A stretch of 64,000 nucleotides of DNA, taken from NCBI GenBank assembly GCA_036971475.1, contig JBAIZL010000006.1, positions 12,531,205-12,595,204 of the forward strand, written 5' to 3'. The notes under the pieces were generated by a model. That model was given only the letters and a program-made list of their open reading frames with translations, searched no databases and was not told the origin of the DNA. The translations under genes and the position numbers were made by a program. Positions within the stretch are counted from its first letter, which is position 1. Every line of letters begins with the position of its first letter. Positions 24,190 through 35,251 of this stretch are shown here, piece by piece. The stretch comes from Prosapia bicincta (lineage: Eukaryota > Arthropoda > Insecta > Hemiptera > Cercopidae).

Positions 24190-25400
24190 AAGAACGCTCG
24201 AACGTGTGTGTTTGAGTGAGTTTAAGCAAGAATATTATGTTGATTGTTGCACATTTGTTTAATATTTTGTATGTATATGTTTTGTGTTTTGCACAGTACA
24301 GTATTTGTATATATTCTTAGCTTACAAACTTCGATGTATCTTTGCTGTACAGTCCTTGATGGAATACATCCTTTACAAATAGTTAGTTACATTGTTTTAC
24401 TTGTTTTTATAATGTATCTTATAGGTATCTTTACACTTAAAAACATATAATTTATGAAAGTGTTTTTAGGGTGTTTGGTAAAATTGATTAAAACTTTACC
24501 TGCTAAAGCAAGTAGAAATTAAACATTAAAAGGTCAATTAAAATTGATAGAGATATAGGAAAAACTATTCACTTACATAGCTATATAGAATGTAGCTAAG
24601 TAATTTGTAAACTGTAACAATTAACTTTTAAGTAAAAATTTAAGTAAACAAAACCAAATATTGACAATTAAAATTTCAAAGTTACATAACCAGGGACACT
24701 GAAATTAAATTAGGACAAGCAGTCAAGGGTGGTTAAAAAGTCACTTAAGGGAAAAGAGAATTTTTAATTTGAAGATAAGAACAAGAACTTCAGGCTGGAA
24801 AGGGTTATATTTTGACAATTAAGATTAAAAATAAGTAGAGCAAAGTTTTACGCTTTGGTATAGTCCGATTGTAAGCAAACTAAAATCGTAAAATCTTAAT
24901 TAAAACTTTAATGTAAAATAGAATAAGCAGAGTATGGTTTCTTAACAGTGTGAGAACCAACACAAAAGATATTTTAAGTCAAAGAAGTTACAGACTGTGC
25001 GATGTAAATTTAAATTTTAAATTTTAAAATTAAAAAATAAATGTTTTTTAACTAACTTGCAAACAAACTGAGTATTCTTTTAAACAAGTTTCTTGCACTC
25101 TCCTACAACTGATATGGTCATTTCGCCGTTTAGATGTCTTTCAAAAGAACCCCTCCCCCGTGATGACTCACCCGTTAAGGGTTAAATCCGCAGCAAGTTA
25201 GGTTTTTTCTTTTTTAATTCCAGTGACTTGTTCTCTGGCAGATTTTGGCGAGCACTGCACAGCGTTCGTGGCTTTGGCTGCGAGCGGCTCGTTTCAAAAT
25301 CCTTGCTCTGCAATGGGCGTTTGGTGGTCGGCCTTGCGCTCAGTGCTGGTCAACGGTAGGGTTGACGGCGAGGCGTTCAGGGGGGGCCGGTCCGTTTCAA
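24190..25400 (+). repeat. Family X long LTR-like repeat, copy 1 (truncated)
   Basis: From about 24,452 to 25,399 this matches 43,080-44,142 at roughly 90% by eye, in the same orientation. Copy 3 has about 100 bp more near 43,220-43,330. The right end reads GGGGCCGGTCCGTTTCA and meets a (CA)n tract. Read on the other strand the end starts TGAAAC, like an LTR terminus. No coding frame is convincing. The left part (24,190-24,450) is only loosely alike, so the copy is probably truncated. Family X is named only for this report. Confidence 0.7.
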
Positions 25401-25705
25401 CACACACACACACACACACACACACTGCAGCAGAGCACGCACCGCGCCGCCCGAGGGCCGTCCCACCCCGCACGGGCTACTGTCGCAGCCGCCTCCACCC
25501 TTCACCCATCCGCAAGCTCAGGATTCTGACAGGGCCTATCCTAGCCACACTAGGATACTGTGCAATGACCCGCCAAAATCTGCCAGAGAACAATTCACTG
25601 GACTTTATTATAAAAAACCTAAATTGCGGAAATTTAACCCATTGGGTACGTATTTCCCGGGGAATGAGTTATTTGAAGGTATCTTTTTGTCGAAATGGCC
25701 CTTTG
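25116..25705. repeat. Inverted repeat formed by two family X copies
   Basis: The arm 25,116-25,262 is the reverse complement of 25,559-25,705 with many differences. The shared core is TCTCTGGCAGATTTTGGCG on one arm and its complement CGCCAAAATCTGCCAGAGA-like sequence on the other. The arms belong to copy 1 (plus) and copy 2 (minus), which meet across the (CA)n tract. Confidence 0.75.
25401..25425. repeat. (CA)n microsatellite between two X copies
   Basis: About 25 bp of CA. Copy 1 ends at its left edge and copy 2 begins at its right edge with TGCAGC. Confidence 0.95.
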
Positions 25706-26209
25706 GTTTTAGGAGTGTGTAAGAAATCTGTTTTAAATAAAAACACTATTGTTTTGTTGGCATTTTACCCTTAATTTTGAAATTACAGCACATTTTGCAA
25801 TTTTCTTATTTTAACTAGGTCTTTAAAATATTAACAATTCATTTCTGATTCGTATTACCTTATCTCTTCCTTTATATTCTAAAATATACTCATTTCAATG
25901 TCAGTGGTAACTCTTTACTCAGTTAACCCTTTCTTTTACCCTTCTATAGAAAATTTGAGTAAACCTCTTACTGAAATTATATTAACACCAAATGTTATAA
26001 GAAAAACAATTTTTAGTTATATTAACTGAAACGTGTAATTTAATTATGTTCATTTAACCGTCCAGTATTCAAAATCAAATTTGTTTCATTTTTTTTTGAC
26101 AATATCTTTTTCAAACCCTTTGAAATAGACAATCCTTTTATGTGATTTTGCAAATCTTGAACGTTTGAATTTAAACTCTAGTACATAAAATTAGACAATG
26201 GAACTTTTA

Positions 26210-26440
26210 AAACTTGACTTCATCAATAAATAACTTTAGCCCTTTTAATTTTAAAATCTGATCATTTGGATAACATAAGTTATATCAATAAACAATTTTA
26301 TCCCATTTAAAAAAACGATTAAACTTTTTGAAAAACATAAGTTATATCACGTAATAATCTTATCCCATTTAAAACAATTAATATTTTAAAAAAAACATGA
26401 GTTATAGCAGTCAACAATTTTTTATACTTATATAACTAAT
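26210..26440. repeat. Short tandem repeat inside X copy 2
   Basis: About three units of 60-70 bp, each holding ACATAAGTTATATCA and TTATCCCATTTAAAA or a close variant. Confidence 0.6.
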
Positions 26441-28024
26441 TAAACAAACATATTACATCTTAACTTGAAATTCATGGCCTAACAATTGATTTACTAGACC
26501 CACATAATCTTTGCTGAATATTTGCTTTTTATTTTTATTGTCTACTTTAAATCAAAGAAATTGTTTCACATTTTATTTTTGCACCGTTTTTTCTATTTCA
26601 CAACCCTTTTATTTTAATTCCAAATAATTTTGTAAACCCTTAAACCCCTTTATATTTTAATTAAATCTGATTTATAAATGTTAATTTTTCATGAATTAAT
26701 TTTAATTTAATTAATTTTAACCCTTTCTCATTAATTAATTTTAATTGCTTATTATTAATTAATTTTAATTAATTCTCAATAATCAACCTAAACCCTTTCT
26801 CATATAATAATTTTACTTGATTATCATTTAATAATTGTAAACATTTAACGTTGGTCTAAAATACTAAAAAAAGGAACCTTTTCTGTTGAATCATCTGTCT
26901 TATTTCCCTTCTTATGCACAAAACTCATAAAAAAAATTTCTTAACACCTGTTTATATTTTAATCATTTATCGCTAATGTTTTATATTTAAAAAAACCTTT
27001 AATTTTTAACATTTACTTAATTAATTTCTTCCCAAAACAATTTATAACTTTCTATATAAAAAAAAAAAATTTACTAACAATTTAATTATATTTCATATTT
27101 ATAAACTTGTTTGGAGGACTCCTCTGTTTTGTGGTGGGAATTTCCCCCACTAACCACTACCCCCTCTAGTTCATGAATTAAATAAAACCATTGTTTGAAA
27201 TTCTTTACATCTTTAACTTTTTAAAAAGAAATTTAATTTGAAATTGAATTATTTAAAATGTTAACTTTCCCCAAAAATTGGTCCATATAGAATTTTTAAT
27301 TTAATTAAATGAAAACGAGAGAAATTAACCTGACCTTAATCGCAGGGTCACCCCTAAATCCTGGCAGATTTTTCTTTCATCTCCCTCGAGGTCGTTTGTT
27401 TCTGGGTTTGGCCATCTTGTTTTGTGAGTGACCCCGATCTTGACCGTGGCGTCCCTGCTTCGAATTACTTTGTCTACCCTTCCAGTACGTCCCTTCTGCG
27501 TTGAGTAGTAGAATTTTATATCCCGATTTTATAATTTATAAAATTTTGGTCTCCGCCTTTCAGTTCTTAAGTTCATATTGTTCAATTATTTATTTAATTA
27601 TTTATTTTTCACTCTTCATATATAAAAGATTGACTTAAAAATTGACATTTAATTAAATTTGGATTTCTTCACTGTTCACTGGTTTATATAAATTTTGAAG
27701 CACTGTTCTTTATAAATTACCTTACTGACTCTAATACTTTTTTATATTGTTCACCTCTAACACACACAAACGTCTTAAGAACGCCGCCATATAGATGTTA
27801 AACTTTGAAGACCACTTTTGGAGAAGATACCTCCTCCAAAAGGATTCCAAATCACACGCGACTACATTTTAGCGACGACCAGTCTCGCGCTTAGCACGTC
27901 ATTTTCATCGTCGTCATTTACAGATCACAAATTGAAACAAAGGCTTGTGACCTGGAGCGACCGAACCGACGTCCTCCCTCTTTGAAGTCCCGAATAACGC
28001 TTTTAACCCCCGCTGGGCTTTATC

Positions 28025-28070
28025 GTTCCCACGAGACGTATCGTACCATGTTTTGTCAACCAATGTGGTG
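28025..28070 (-). promoter_or_regulatory. CCAAT-type promoter segment of X copy 2
   Basis: GTTCCCACGAG (28,025-28,035) and ACCAAT (28,058-28,063) occur in the same order and spacing range as their complements in X copy 3 (32,691-32,716). Conservation within otherwise diverged sequence suggests a promoter. Confidence 0.45.
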
Positions 28071-28338
28071 GCTTCTATAATCTACGTCACGACATCATGC
28101 GACTTTTTTTCCTCCGCTGGGGTTCCGGTTTGGCACACAAAGCAAGCTCACTCAAAAATGATCAAAATAGTGTCTGTTTCTTTAATTAGGGTTTACCTTT
28201 TAATTTACTTCTAGAGCAAACTTTAAATATAATTCGGAAACTGGAATATATATGTTCGATAAGACATAAAATCTGAATTTTGTGAGTTTACAAATTATAT
28301 AAATATTTGTACAAAGTTCTTTAATGTATATTACTACA

Positions 28339-28339
28339 A

Positions 28340-28387
<48 letters not shown>

Positions 28388-28388
28388 T

Positions 28389-28438
<50 letters not shown>
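28339..28438. repeat. (TA)n microsatellite
   Basis: Two TA runs separated by TACTTCTATTTA. Confidence 0.95.
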
Positions 28439-28440
<2 letters not shown>

Positions 28441-28444
<4 letters not shown>

Positions 28445-30590
28445 TTTCTCTGAAATATCTGTAATATATTTTTCAGATTAAAATAATAAGAAAGTTATCT
28501 ATTTTTCTTAAAATGACTGTAAAAAATCATTTATAGAAATTATTTAACATACATTTTGCTTCTATGCTGGTGATTGAGGTGTTAGATTACTGATACCATT
28601 TTTACTTATTATGCATGCTTTCATAGCTCTACAGAAGTATTTATTAAGTCCTCTTGTCATAAAAGCTCCTCGATGCTAATATATAAAACGAGTAAGGAAA
28701 TAGAAAAGAAAAACTTGATATCGATGTTGAATTCGCCTAATTATTATTTGTGAAGATCTTTAAATTAACAGTTTCAAAGTGAAAGAAACTTTTTGAAACT
28801 TAAATCTATGACATCAAGGAAGACTAAACCAATACGAATAAACATTTTAAATTACCTTTTTTGGTATTTCCGCCAAACAGTTATTCAAATTAAAGGTCGC
28901 CGCTCGAGGGCAACACGTGCCAGTGCCCATTAATAATCAGCTGTTTGCTACAAGCTTTTTTCCAGTACTATTGAAAGTTAATTTTCAAGTTATTTAAAGC
29001 AAGATAAGAGGGTTATGGAGAGAGTGCTGTAAGGTACCAGAAAAAAGAAGCTAGTGCTAGCTGGTGACCAGGAGAGGATCTTTGATCGATATAATATCCT
29101 AAGAAAGATAAGCGTTTTCACTAAAGACTAAAACACGACGGTTAACCCAATAATTCTGTCAAATGTAAATATATATTACAAATTGTAAGTATATACACCG
29201 TCTACGTCCCGAGGAGGCTATTGAAATTCCGTTTTAGGTGGGCGTTCAAAATTCTATTTTGAATTATTAAGAATAACTTAGTTATTTACCACTTTTATTT
29301 GTCCCACAAAAATAGGAAATTTATTTGAATAAAGAGTTTGTGAAAATATCTAAACCTGGACGAACATCTAGAGAGGAAGATATTAGAAACTCTAGCAAGT
29401 CAGCTTAAATTTTGAGCTACTAAATCATCTCAAAATCTAATAATTGAGAGAAAACTAGTCATAACTTTCATTTTGGTATGATGAACGATTTAGCATACCC
29501 ATTTTTTTCCTTAGGTAACATTATTTCTCAATTAAAAACCTTGTCTTGATGTATGTTTCTTGCGCCGCATTTCTCACTGCATTCTTGAAATCGACCAGAC
29601 CTATATTTTAGAGTTTTTTCCTTGAAGCTGTGAATGTAGCCTCTGTCTTTAGTGGTCAGACTACAGCAGCGCCCTCTTGTGAAAGCTACTTCCCGAGAGT
29701 TTCTCAATCACCTCCTTATGTTACAAAGCACTTTGTGGATTATATTTGTAAATGTTTTTCTTGTTGTTACTATTAAGTGTTATGTTTTTTTTATTTTCTA
29801 AGTTTTAATTTTTTCTGTCCTTTTTAATGATTTATTTAAATAGGAGAAACTTCGAATAATGTTTAATAGTATCGAGCAATTTTTGAGTTACCTTTATTAG
29901 CGGGCGTTATGGCAATTTCCCCAATATTTATCAGCGTAAAAAGGGCTGTCTTTTGTCCATGCCTGATATTAGGTTCAGAAATCCTGCTATCATGTAAAAT
30001 ACTAGCAACGTCTTGACGACTTCTACCTCTACTTCTACTTCCGTTTGACCAATAGAAATAGTTGTTTAGAGTACGGATGATTAGTCATTTTGATTAGACC
30101 TAATGACTGAAATTAGGCTAGAAATATTCCCAACACCTAAATGAGAATCCGGAGTCTGACGTTATACTTCAGAGGCTTTACCAGCAATATTATCCGACTC
30201 CTATATGACACTGATGACGATGGGGTCAGAAACTAAAGTAATTCTGAATACTAAGAAAATATTATTAATTTTAGTAGCTAATTATATCATTATAACATGA
30301 TTATTCAAAGAGCATTCAAAACAAATATTATAAAAAATGAAAAACCACTTTAGGTAGGGACTCTCTAGTGACTTGTAGAATGCCAGATATAGATAGATAT
30401 AAATCAACTGTATGCTCCTAAAGTGGCTAAGCTAAGATTATATAAACCTATACAACATTCAATCATTAACTTATGTCATCTAATTATAATTGTTTACAAT
30501 TAATTCTTAAATTAAGATACTCTATATAATGAGATTTAGTATAATAAAGCTAGGGATACGATTTTTTCAATATTTATAATCACAATATTA
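28441..30590. other. AT-rich DNA, nothing recognised
   Basis: No open frame of note, repeat family or RNA gene is seen. 28,880-29,230 is slightly richer in GC without any motif I know. Confidence 0.45.
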
Positions 30591-31110
30591 CTATTGATTT
30601 GTGTGTTTTATATATGTAACTGTAAAGGTAATTCTAATTATTTACTGTGTTTGAATTTCATTATTTTTAAAAAAAAATTGTGTAATACAAAGTTCCACAG
30701 CATAGCTACAATATAGAAATTAAAGTATTATGTAACGAGGATAATATATATGAGTAAAGTTCTCGATGACTCAATGTGTTTCGTAGTGAATTCAAGTTTC
30801 AACTACATTAAATGATTTACATGATAAGGTATTTAAAAATTGACATAATTTTAAAAAATAGTAGAACTATAAATAATATTATACTAAATGAGCTCTAGTA
30901 TGAATGCATTACAATGTTTATCTACTACTACTAGAGTTTATTAGCCACATACAGCAATGCAGATGTAAGGACGCGTATTAAGGTACAACAGCAAGGAAAG
31001 TTTAATTACATTCTATACACTGGGACGTTGTACGCGACAAATTTTAACTGGTCACCGCAATTATTCCTGATATTCTAAAGAGAATAATTTCTACTTCACT
31101 TAGAATAAGA
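30590..31110. repeat. Unclassified 0.5-kb repeat, copy 1
   Basis: Directly repeated at 46,590-47,095 with about 75-80% likeness by eye. Shared phrases include CTGTGTTTGAATTTC, TATTATGTAACGAG, ACATACAGCAATGCAGATG, AAGGTACAACAGCAAGGAAA and AGAGAATAATTTCTACTTCA. No frame is open in both copies. It could be an old interspersed repeat or one end of a segmental duplication. Confidence 0.75.
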
Positions 31111-31149
31111 TCATTTCATTCATAATGGTACGACTTGCCCTCATCACAC

Positions 31150-31335
31150 GTGACTTGGTGCAAAATGAATGGAACAGTGAAAGAGAACAGACGCTTTATA
31201 ATTTCATCGCTATCGCGTGAGTTTCCTAGGGTGTCAAGATGTGCAATATCCGAGTTTTTGACAGAACGTTTGAAATACCAAAAGCTATGCTCACGCTGTG
31301 CCCAATTATGCTGAAGGTAATTCACCAGAACTAAC
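31150..31335 (+). pseudogene. Mariner-type transposase fragment (helix-turn-helix region)
   Basis: With two frame changes the plus strand reads DLVQ, then ENRRFIISSLSREFPRVSR, CAISEFLTERLKYQKLC and IMLKVIHQN. This matches the second DNA-binding helix-turn-helix of mariner transposases, which reads roughly 'ENRRFTI..LS.EFP.VSR..LY.I.TE.L.Y.K.CARWVPK.LT..HK'. The WVP.MLT motif is damaged and no catalytic DDD part follows. It starts immediately beyond the 0.5-kb repeat, but I see no terminal inverted repeat. It is an inactive relic. Confidence 0.75.
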
Positions 31336-31339
31336 GTCT

Positions 31340-32256
31340 AGCTAGTTTTATAACACTCTTAGAATGGTATCATATCTTTATTATCCCATCACACATGACG
31401 TTTTCCTTACATTTCACAGATCTCACGATGAATGTCGGCTGTGAAGAATATCACGCCTTAAACATTAGGAAAACGTATCACACTGGGTATTTCTTTAACG
31501 AATAAATCCATAAGGGAGCTTTTGCTTGCCGACAGATGCCGGCATAACAACACGCATGGGCCGATTATCAACCGACGCTCTAAATAGGCGGAAATAAAAA
31601 TTTCTACTTACTTTAAAAACAAGCCTAATTAGTAAGAGTAATACCGAACAGTTTTCCAGTTTCCACAAGTTAATATTTGGATTAGGTTGTGATTAGACTT
31701 TCAACTGAACAATAGCGTACAGACTGAAAACAATAGTTAGTTAAAAATCAAAAAAACGTGATACAATGCGTTGAGATACTGTGGTTCCAGTTTAACCTCA
31801 AGAGTTGAAAGCACTCATGTATTATTATGTTTAAAGATACTATGTTTAAAGTAAACTTATTCCTGTGGAAATAAATTTCCTATTTCATTAAATACACGTT
31901 GGATTTTAAAAATGCGGAATATACACATTTACAAATATAAAAGTACAAATTGAAAAGTTAAAAGAAATTATATACTATGCAAATTATTTTATTGTATATG
32001 AAAATAGCCTGTATACTTATAACGCTTTGATTTTATTCTATTTCAGCAGTTGATTGTAATAAACATAGGCACCTGCATTTATATTAGCTATTATGTCTAA
32101 AAAATAGACTGACAAAACCGGATTGACAATAATAATAATTCTACTATCTGAAATGTTTTTACCTTTTACTTATAGGAATATAGGGTTTTCACATTCGAAC
32201 ATAATTAGTCACGTGAAACATAGGTACGGACTGCAATGTCTAAGAAATCCTTTTTT

Positions 32257-32261
<5 letters not shown>
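31340..32261. other. Unassigned AT-rich DNA
   Basis: 31,380-31,600 is GC-richer and could contain further transposon debris, but I cannot name it. The rest shows nothing. Confidence 0.4.

Positions 32262-32317
<56 letters not shown>
32262..32317. repeat. (TA)n microsatellite ending in CACAC
   Basis: About 50 bp of TA followed by CACAC, directly before the left end (TGCGAC) of X copy 3. Confidence 0.95.
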
Positions 32318-33353
32318 TGCGACGGGCAGTATTCTCTTGGAATACATCCCGCAAAAAGATAAAATTTAAAACATAAAGAGTTTAAATTTCTTTTATATAA
32401 AACCAACCAAGCCACCGTAAGAGGGGTTAGAAACTTTAATTTAAGGCCGTTTGCAAGGGGAAGATTGTCAAAATTGACCTAGAGCTACCATCGACATTTC
32501 CAGAGATAAAGCGAGACGAGAAAAATCAATAACAAAGAATAAGAAAACTTCATTAAAGGCACCAATAAAGACTTAGTCGGCTAGAACGAAAAAGTGGATA
32601 GAATCGATCCAATGTATGGATTTTTGCGAGCCGTTGAGTTTTGTACAAAGGAGATGCGCGCGCCGATCATGACGAAATCGATAAGGATCCTTATTGGTTG
32701 AGAGGCTCGTGGGAACAGACTGTAAGGAGGGGGGCTTCCCCGTGGGATAGAAAAATAGCGTCCTTTTACACCCCAGCGAAACCAGGACTTCTGAAGTGTA
32801 CGGACGTGTAAGGGATTAGCTCCGGTAAAGAATGAACAGTAGTATTTTACCGTTAATTGCTTAAAAACGATGAGTGGCTAAGGCAATTTCGTTTCGTAGG
32901 AATGTCGTTACGTTGTGTTTCCGAAAATGGGGCCCTTTCGGACTCAAGATCGCGCCGAAAGAGGTTTCCCCATAAAATTCCATCAATAAGGTGCGAGCGT
33001 CTTAAAATATGTGTGTTACAGCCTTACTACAAAGGCAAGGCGAAGTGAACAGTGATAACCTAGCAAACAGTTTTAAAAAAGTGATACTAAATTTCAAACT
33101 AAATTAAACATAATTCAACTAACTTGGTAAACGATTAAAAAAAAAAAATTTTTATTCTTTCCCTTGTTATAAAATGCCCAGTTAAGAACAGTGTTACAAA
33201 AGGGCTTAAAGCTAAAAATTTTATCAGTAACAGTCTAAAATTTAAAAGAGGTGCAAAAGACATCGCAGAAAGAAGATGGGAGAGTTTCAAACAAAGGGTG
33301 GAGCAAGCAGATCACATGAGGTGTACCAGAAGCACAAAGGGAAGGTGGTTCCA

Positions 33354-33906
33354 AAGATGGCGGCAACTCGTGGGAAATCATCCAAGTATACCTGCGTGGG
33401 AAAGATACAACATCCAAGCCTACCTCCCCACCCCGCTGGAGAACAAAGGGAGAGACGAAGAAGAGAGGAAGAAATGGGCAAGCCGTGCTTTGTGGTGGAT
33501 TTCAGGTTAGGTCTATTTTGTCTTCCCTTTGCAAATTAGAAATTTTTAATTTGAAAAATTTTTCTTTATGGGAGAATGTTATAAAATTTAAATAAATTTT
33601 CAAACCATTAACAGTAAACTTTGAAATTCAGAAGTAAATACTGGTGGCTTTGTTTTAAAGAGGGGGTTTCAAGATGGCGATGCCATAAAAGCAGAAAATA
33701 TATTGCAATTCATGAAAGTAAGGGAAATAAAAAATTTTAGGTTAGAATAATTGTAAAGGGTTAAGGCTTTTAGGTAAACAACTCAAATAAGGGATTTAAA
33801 TTATTTAAAGGGTTAAAATCGTATGAAGGTGTAAGGAAATTAAATAAGAGAAGGGTTGTAATTAATTAAATATGATATGCCAAAAGTAAATATCCAAGAT
33901 GGCGGA
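33354..33906 (+). promoter_or_regulatory. Cluster of AAGATGGCG motifs
   Basis: AAGATGGCG occurs at 33,354, 33,671 and 33,897. Its complement GCCATCTT occurs once in copy 2 (27,411). The motif equals the strong YY1-type site known from animal promoters and some retroelements. A regulatory role is inference. Confidence 0.35.
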
Positions 33907-34088
33907 CAAAGGCAATTGTTTACCACAGCTGATTTGAAGGCCATGCTTTAGTTTCAAGTACTCCTATAAACAGGAGTGTTATTTCATATAATTAAATTAA
34001 ACTGAATTGTTATTTTATTTAGAAGGAATCATTATGAAATTTTTAGTTATGAAACAAATTGACATAAATTGTTTTCGTTTGAAATAAA

Positions 34089-34093
34089 CAAGG
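34089..34093. other. Target site duplication of BEL/Pao element, left
   Basis: CAAGG here is repeated at 42,063-42,067 directly after the other LTR, giving a 5-bp duplication as is usual for BEL/Pao. Confidence 0.9.
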
Positions 34094-34869
34094 TGGAGGC
34101 GTCAGCTCCGCTAAAATATTAGAAAGAAGACGAAAGAGAGAGATAGTTGCGGTCGTTATTGTGATTGAAATTGTACATGAATAAAATTAAGGCTGGCGGC
34201 AAAAATGCCTAATCGACAAATAATAACAGTGCTTATCACTAATTAAGTCTCGGGAAAAATAAGCACATGTTTATGTTAAAGTATTTGGAACTGATTAACA
34301 CTTACCCTAAGCTGAACAAAGGGGTTACGTGCACGGTAGGTTTGATGTCTTCTGGACTTCTGCAGCAGGGCCCTGGGTGAAGTGGTGATCGTCAGACGGC
34401 TCGTGCTGTAAAACTTAATAAAACGGAGTTCAATTCTCATACTATTCACAATTGAAATAAGTCTTTAAATAATTGCGAGCGACTCCGTAACGGCGGCTTG
34501 TAACGGCGAGGTTAAGGCGCATTCGAACACGGCACTTGGACTAAATAATGTACACTTTCGCGGTTAACGAGCATATAAAGCAAATACAATACGAAACACT
34601 TACATTTAGACATACGCGGGGCGAACTTAACGTCCACGAGGTTGGCGAAATAAAGTTAGAACCCGCAACGGACGTGCTGGTCTGTCTACGGCAAGCAAAA
34701 GACTGGGGGTGAGGGAACTGTGCTAGGGTGGGGATTAGGCGCGCGCCAAGGGACAACGTGGTCTTAAACTATCGACGATAAACCATAGATTGAGCTATCG
34801 AATAGACAAGGCACAGGCTGATTGAATTCGATACTGGAGCTGTTTAATCTACCAAAGCTGACTCCAACA
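34094..34869 (-). repeat. BEL/Pao LTR (3' LTR in element sense)
   Basis: 776 bp, starts TGGAGGCGTC and ends CTCCAACA on the plus strand. Differences from the other LTR include T/C at 34,157 and several other single bases. Confidence 0.95.
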
Positions 34870-34885
34870 TTCCGCCCACCAAAAC
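34870..34885 (-). promoter_or_regulatory. Polypurine tract of BEL/Pao element
   Basis: In element sense the bases before the 3' LTR read TGGTGGGCGGAA, a G-rich purine run. Confidence 0.5.
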
Positions 34886-35251
34886 GGATGTTTTTAATCC
34901 GCCAGGTGGGTAGAGGGCGAAGAACTAGAGAGCACCAGAGACCGAGGGTGCCGAAGAAGAAGTGGTCGGGTCACGAAGAAAGCAGAAAAGAGCAGATGAA
35001 GTGAGTAGCTCCATTAGCTGTGCTGAAGACAATAGACTACCGCCCACCCTGGATAACCACTGGTTGACGGTGAACGGGGTTGACTGGAAGAAGCGAGGTG
35101 CTGAAGATGTAGCGAAGAAATCTATGGCGTTGAAGATACTTAAAGAAACGAGGTTGCACAAAATTGCTGAAGAGGCGAAGAAGTCGAGTGAGATTAAGAA
35201 CTCGAGGAAACGCGGTTGTACCACACAGGTGCTGAAGAAGCGGTAAAGAGA
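34886..35251 (-). other. 3' untranslated region of BEL/Pao element
   Basis: It lies between the last stop of pol (35,252) and the polypurine tract. GAAGA-rich phrases recur on the plus strand and create a basic 94-codon frame on the wrong strand, which I do not believe is a gene. Confidence 0.6.

Larger units (their letters stand above)
25426..28150 (-). repeat. Family X long LTR-like repeat, copy 2 (inverted, diverged)
   Basis: It starts TGCAGC next to the (CA)n. From 25,559 it is homologous to the complement of copies 1 and 3 (GGAGTGTGTAAGAAA and CTGCCAGAGAACAA phrases). The middle (25,800-27,300) is AT-rich with many ACCCTTT motifs, mirroring GGGTTAAA in copy 3. A GC-richer promoter-like end (27,340-28,150) shares GTTCCCACGAG and CCAAT with the complement of copy 3. 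A phrase around CTGCCAG...CTGGACTTTTATTA also occurs in the Gypsy-like LTR at 15.8 kb, so X is probably an LTR of a related element. The right end is uncertain. Confidence 0.6.
32318..34093 (+). repeat. Family X copy 3, left part
   Basis: It begins TGCGACGGG next to CACAC. 32,640-33,060 is GC-rich and corresponds to the complement of the promoter-like end of copy 2. Beyond 33,100 it becomes AT-rich with repeated GGGTTAA and three AAGATGGCG motifs. Small overlapping open frames at 33,276-33,540 lie in the GC-rich part and resemble nothing I know. The BEL/Pao element interrupts the copy at 34,094, and it resumes at 42,063. Without the insertion the copy is about 3.85 kb. Because no gene domain is visible, a solitary long LTR is the likeliest reading. 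Confidence 0.65.

Noticed and set aside
33276..33540. Overlapping plus and minus frames of 60-87 codons
   Set aside because: All three frames are open because the DNA is briefly GC-rich inside family X. None resembles a known protein.
34962..35246. A basic 94-codon plus-strand frame
   Set aside because: It lies in the 3' untranslated region of the BEL/Pao element on the wrong strand and consists of short GAAGA-like repeats.
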